This document shows, piece after piece, positions 7,282-9,988 of a stretch of DNA of 9,988 nucleotides. The position numbers were made by a program, and so were the translations under genes. Below the pieces are notes generated by a model that was not told the origin of the DNA, did no database searches, and worked only from the letters and a program-made list of their open reading frames with translations. The DNA is from Flammeovirgaceae bacterium UBA4659 (lineage in GTDB: Bacteria; Bacteroidota; Bacteroidia; Cytophagales; Cyclobacteriaceae). The DNA lies in contig DHLV01000255.1 in assembly GCA_002405445.1 (NCBI GenBank), positions 1-9,988 on the forward strand, in the 5' to 3' direction. The stretch's first letter is position 1. Each line of letters starts with the position of its first letter.

Positions 7282-8694
7282 TTATCTAAAGATGTTAGCG
7301 ATACCGACCACCAGCCGCTGAAACGCTTTTTGGTTGATGCCGAAGCTGAAATAGGGATCGGGGCCATTCGCAGACAGCGTTCCGAAGTTTGCTCCTACTC
7401 CAATGCTCGCGTAGGCATTGAAGTCATACGAAAACAGCAGAGCTAGAATTTTAGCATCTTTTGAAAACAATTGTGGAGTAAAAGCAACGGCTACACCCAG
7501 CCTTCTAATCGAAAGCTCCGGTTTTGTAAACTCATTACTTGTTATGACTTGGTTTCCAAATGTAATGCCCGCTTCAAACACAATAGGGATACCATCGCGA
7601 GATGGCCCCTCTAAAGTGTTGCCAATCACAGGAAATGGAATATAGCGGAGTCGGAAAATACTTAGACGCTCAGCTGGATCGAGTGCAACTAGCGTCCGGT
7701 TTTCGATGCGGTAGTTGCGGTAAAGTATTTTAGCGGTTTTGTAGTCCCTGTCGAACACGATATCTGACTTTTGTATGCCGATGCCTGAAAAATCTTTATC
7801 AGTTAGTTTATTTATCAAATTGCTTTTTAGAGAGTCAATTAGGAATTCTTGACTAGTAATGAAATTGGCAATTTCTTTTTGATCCTTTCCACCATATGTA
7901 ATCAAAGCGAATTTTTTATTAAGACTAGGTAGCAATATATTCGTTAAAAGATCACCGGCTCTAAGGTAATTCTTGCTAATATTTGTATTCACTTGTTGTA
8001 CTTCTTGGTCAGTTTTTTTTAGCATTTCCTGTCTTGCTGCCATTAACATTTCAATTTGTCGGAGTTTCAAAAGAATTCTTGTTAGTGCTGTGGAGTCGTA
8101 GTTCCTTAAAGAAATAGATTTTAGTATTGATGAAATTGAATCTTGAGTATCCAAAGTGGATAGCTTCTCGTTATTTTGCTTTAGCTGATTCAAAGCCACC
8201 TTAGTCAGGTTGTTTGCTGAATCAATCCTTAGAGCTGAAGATTTAAAAGACAAGGTTGATTTCTTAGCATACTTAATCAGGGTGTCAATTTCAGATATCA
8301 ACCCACCTCGTTTTTGAGTTAACAGAGTTTTATAGTTTTCAAACTGCTGTTTTATTTTTATATCATATTTTAAATCTGTTTGGACTTCATATCGTTGTAT
8401 TGCATCACCTAAGTCAAACTCAGGCAACTTAACCTCCCAGTACAAGCCTTCATTAAATTTAGTTGCGGCTTGAATAAAGACTTCGCTGCCATAATAGATT
8501 GTGACCTTGACAGCTGTAATGGAGTCCCTGAGTGCAAATACCGGGTAGAAGCGAAGCAGATTCCGCTCGTTGATTAAAGGCTGCCCATCAATTGAGTTAG
8601 TGACTGCGTAGTAACTCAATACGTTTGCCTTCTTTTTTTGAGCAAAAGAGCAGGCAAATACAAGCATGCATAGAGTTAAAATCAGGAATTTCAT
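7282..8694 (-). CDS. secreted, probable outer-membrane protein of unknown function
   Basis: I do not recognise a family for this 470-residue protein. It opens with a signal peptide, MKFLILTLCMLVFACSFA, with likely cleavage before QKKK at residue 19. Cys15 lies in the hydrophobic part without a good lipobox, so a lipoprotein is less likely. Residues 25-110 look beta-rich (e.g. AVKVTIYYGSEVFIQ). Residues ~110-245 are strongly helical, probably coiled coil, rich in K, E, Q and L. Residues ~340-470 alternate hydrophobic and polar residues with many Gly and aromatics (AGITFG, LGVAVAFTPQLF, ALLFSYDFNAYASIGVGANFG, YFSFGI), as in outer-membrane beta-barrels. The barrel looks small or partial and ends IANIFR rather than with a terminal aromatic. 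The start overlaps the upstream stop in ATGA, so it is the second gene of a two-gene unit. An envelope location is likely; the role is unknown. Confidence 0.85.
   Translation of the reverse strand: MKFLILTLCMLVFACSFAQKKKANVLSYYAVTNSIDGQPLINERNLLRFYPVFALRDSITAVKVTIYYGSEVFIQAATKFNEGLYWEVKLPEFDLGDAIQRYEVQTDLKYDIKIKQQFENYKTLLTQKRGGLISEIDTLIKYAKKSTLSFKSSALRIDSANNLTKVALNQLKQNNEKLSTLDTQDSISSILKSISLRNYDSTALTRILLKLRQIEMLMAARQEMLKKTDQEVQQVNTNISKNYLRAGDLLTNILLPSLNKKFALITYGGKDQKEIANFITSQEFLIDSLKSNLINKLTDKDFSGIGIQKSDIVFDRDYKTAKILYRNYRIENRTLVALDPAERLSIFRLRYIPFPVIGNTLEGPSRDGIPIVFEAGITFGNQVITSNEFTKPELSIRRLGVAVAFTPQLFSKDAKILALLFSYDFNAYASIGVGANFGTLSANGPDPYFSFGINQKAFQRLVVGIANIFR
8691..8694 (-). other. ATGA start/stop overlap coupling the two envelope-like genes
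   Basis: On the - strand, bases 8694 to 8691 read ATGA. The ATG starts the 470-residue protein and the TGA ends the upstream gene. The preceding bases (TTCGGCCGCCC) contain no Shine-Dalgarno, so translation of the second gene probably relies on termination-reinitiation. This supports linked production of the two proteins. Confidence 0.85.
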
Positions 8695-9988
8695 GGGCGG
8701 CCGAAGTTAATGGGATAGCTTATTTGGATAACGGGCGTAAATTCTTTCTGCACTGAACCACCGATGAAAATTACGGGCGATGTGTTTGATATGGTGCGAA
8801 GTGTCAAACCAAACGTCAGTAAACTTTTAATTTCAAAGGGTGTCGTCTTACTGGTATCAGCTGGCATTACCTTTTGATTGATGTGTTGGTAGAATAGCCC
8901 AAACCCCCAGATTAAGTCCGAATATGTCCTACGCTGGTAGCCTGCACCAACTTCAAAAAATACACTTTGGCCGGATAACTTTCGCTCGTTCACCGAGGCG
9001 GAGCCTAAAAAACTGAATTGGTCACGCTCTGCAATTTGCATGTTGAGTTGAAACCCTGCCAAAAAAGGCTGCTTCACGTGGCTGGTATCGGCAGCGCCAA
9101 CCGATCCTAAACCATTTGCAAAAATGGCGAGACTAGTTCGGTTCCCCTTCTTGCCACTGCCAGTTATCGCTGACACAAGAAGACCGCCACCGAAATTTCC
9201 TTCAACATTGTTGACCGCGATACCTGTATTAGCAGAAATCAATGATTGAGAAATGTCTTTCTTTGCCTTTGCGACCGACTCTTCGATCTTGTAAATAGAC
9301 TCAGTTAATTTCGATTTAAAGTTTTCCACTAAGCTGTTAAGAGAAATAACCATTTGCGTAATAGCCTCTTTTACTAAATCTTTTTCACTGGTACTGGTCT
9401 TATCTTTCCAATCTATTTCACGATCAAGAACATTCTTTAAAAATGGCATTAAGTTGTTATTGACATTAAATGAAAAATTTTCGGTCGTCATGGAACCGAA
9501 TTTTGAAAAATCTATTTCTTCATTGATTAATGCGTTTAGAATCAGATAGAGAATTAGTTTTTTCAATTGAGTACTATTGGAATTTTCGGTTTCTGAAAAG
9601 CCATAAGTCAGTCTTATTCGAGTATCAAACTCTTTAACAAGCGTTGCGGAAAGATCTTCAGATCTGAGTTTAAGTTGTTTTAAAGGGATTGGTTCCGACT
9701 CTCGTTCTCTGGTGTCAAAAAACTTGTATTTTACCACCAAGTTCCATTCATCTAACGGTTTACTTTCGTATATTTGTTTGCCTCCTTTATCCACGATCAA
9801 AAGGGTGATTTTGAATTCTTCAACATTCTGCCGTAAAAGCTTAATCTTGTTGGTTAGGTTTTCATTCAGCCCCAATGATGTTCTGTTTGCTGCATCTCCT
9901 AAATACGTTTGGAGTTTTTCAAAAGTAGCATCACGCTTCACAAGAGGATTGTTAGCAAAAAATTGTGGCATAACTGAAACTTGTTGTG
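8691..9988 (-). CDS. envelope-like protein of unknown function, probably 5'-partial at the window edge
   Basis: From the first visible ATG (9969-9971) the protein has 426 residues. The frame stays open for the five codons between that ATG and the edge (QQVSV). MPQFFANNP does not look like a signal peptide although the rest looks exported, so the real start is probably beyond the window. Residues 50-125 look beta-rich (FKITLLIVDKGGKQIYES, WNLVVKYKFFD). Residues ~130-245 are helical, with a charged amphipathic run at 195-240. Residues ~255-426 are Gly-, Ser- and aromatic-rich alternating strands (FFEVGAGYQRRTYSDLIWGF, FGLFYQHI, LLTFGLTLRTI, PVIQISYPINFGRP) suggestive of an outer-membrane beta-barrel. 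This plan of beta-rich head, helical middle and barrel-like tail is shared with the downstream 470-residue protein, suggesting a functional pair. I recognise no family. Confidence 0.8.
   Translation of the reverse strand, partial: QQVSVMPQFFANNPLVKRDATFEKLQTYLGDAANRTSLGLNENLTNKIKLLRQNVEEFKITLLIVDKGGKQIYESKPLDEWNLVVKYKFFDTRERESEPIPLKQLKLRSEDLSATLVKEFDTRIRLTYGFSETENSNSTQLKKLILYLILNALINEEIDFSKFGSMTTENFSFNVNNNLMPFLKNVLDREIDWKDKTSTSEKDLVKEAITQMVISLNSLVENFKSKLTESIYKIEESVAKAKKDISQSLISANTGIAVNNVEGNFGGGLLVSAITGSGKKGNRTSLAIFANGLGSVGAADTSHVKQPFLAGFQLNMQIAERDQFSFLGSASVNERKLSGQSVFFEVGAGYQRRTYSDLIWGFGLFYQHINQKVMPADTSKTTPFEIKSLLTFGLTLRTISNTSPVIFIGGSVQKEFTPVIQISYPINFGRP

Noticed and set aside
7260..7290. AAGATCTT palindrome after the 470-residue gene as a terminator or operator
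   Set aside because: An 8-base AT-rich palindrome is expected by chance and no T-tract or second copy accompanies it.
9150..9189. P-loop-like TGSGKKG in the upstream envelope-like protein (residues 270-276)
   Set aside because: The spacing does not complete GxxxxGK[ST], and it lies in a Gly-rich barrel-like region with no Walker B or nucleotide-binding context.
1..9988. CRISPR array, tRNA, rRNA or complete insertion sequence
   Set aside because: I saw no regularly spaced repeats, cloverleaf-like sequence, rRNA motifs or transposase motifs on either strand.

Overview
The window looks like an accessory stretch of a Bacteroidota (Cytophagales/Flavobacteriales-like) chromosome. Starts have A-rich leaders or gene overlaps and no Shine-Dalgarno motif. 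There is a short Bacteroidota-style signal peptide, two probable envelope proteins, and an ORF6N fragment of a kind common in this phylum. Genus cannot be told from the sequence.

Layout, left to right. Positions 1-339 are a scrapyard. A + strand fragment resembling an HlyD-type membrane-fusion protein loses resemblance near 147. It runs into a - strand fragment of an ORF6N-domain (phage antirepressor/KilA-N-like) gene, which carries a 31-base near-perfect palindrome. Positions 340-7178 hold a two-gene cassette on the - strand. The first gene encodes a 1164-residue SNF2/HepA-type helicase with an N-terminal phospholipase-D-like (HKD) nuclease domain. The second encodes a 1114-residue Eco57I-type adenine-N6 DNA methyltransferase with a C-terminal target-recognition region. 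They overlap in TAATG, so are very probably cotranscribed and translationally coupled. Positions 7179-7281 are a 103-base spacer. Positions 7282-9988 hold two more - strand genes overlapping in ATGA: a protein running off the right edge (426 residues from its first visible Met) and a 470-residue secreted protein. Both have helical middles and glycine/aromatic-rich, barrel-like C-termini.

Working model. The helicase-nuclease and the methyltransferase form a compact restriction-modification-like defence system. The methyltransferase would read and mark a specific site. The SNF2 ATPase would move along or remodel unmodified DNA, and the HKD domain would cut it. The parts correspond to DrmC (PLD), DrmD (SNF2) and DrmMI (methylase) of DISARM, condensed into two proteins. 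DrmA and DrmB are not in this window. Base composition drops sharply in the recognition part of the methyltransferase, suggesting specificity swapping. The ORF6N and HlyD-like debris on the left flank fits a recombination-prone island edge. The envelope-like pair has no recognisable function and may be unrelated to the cassette.
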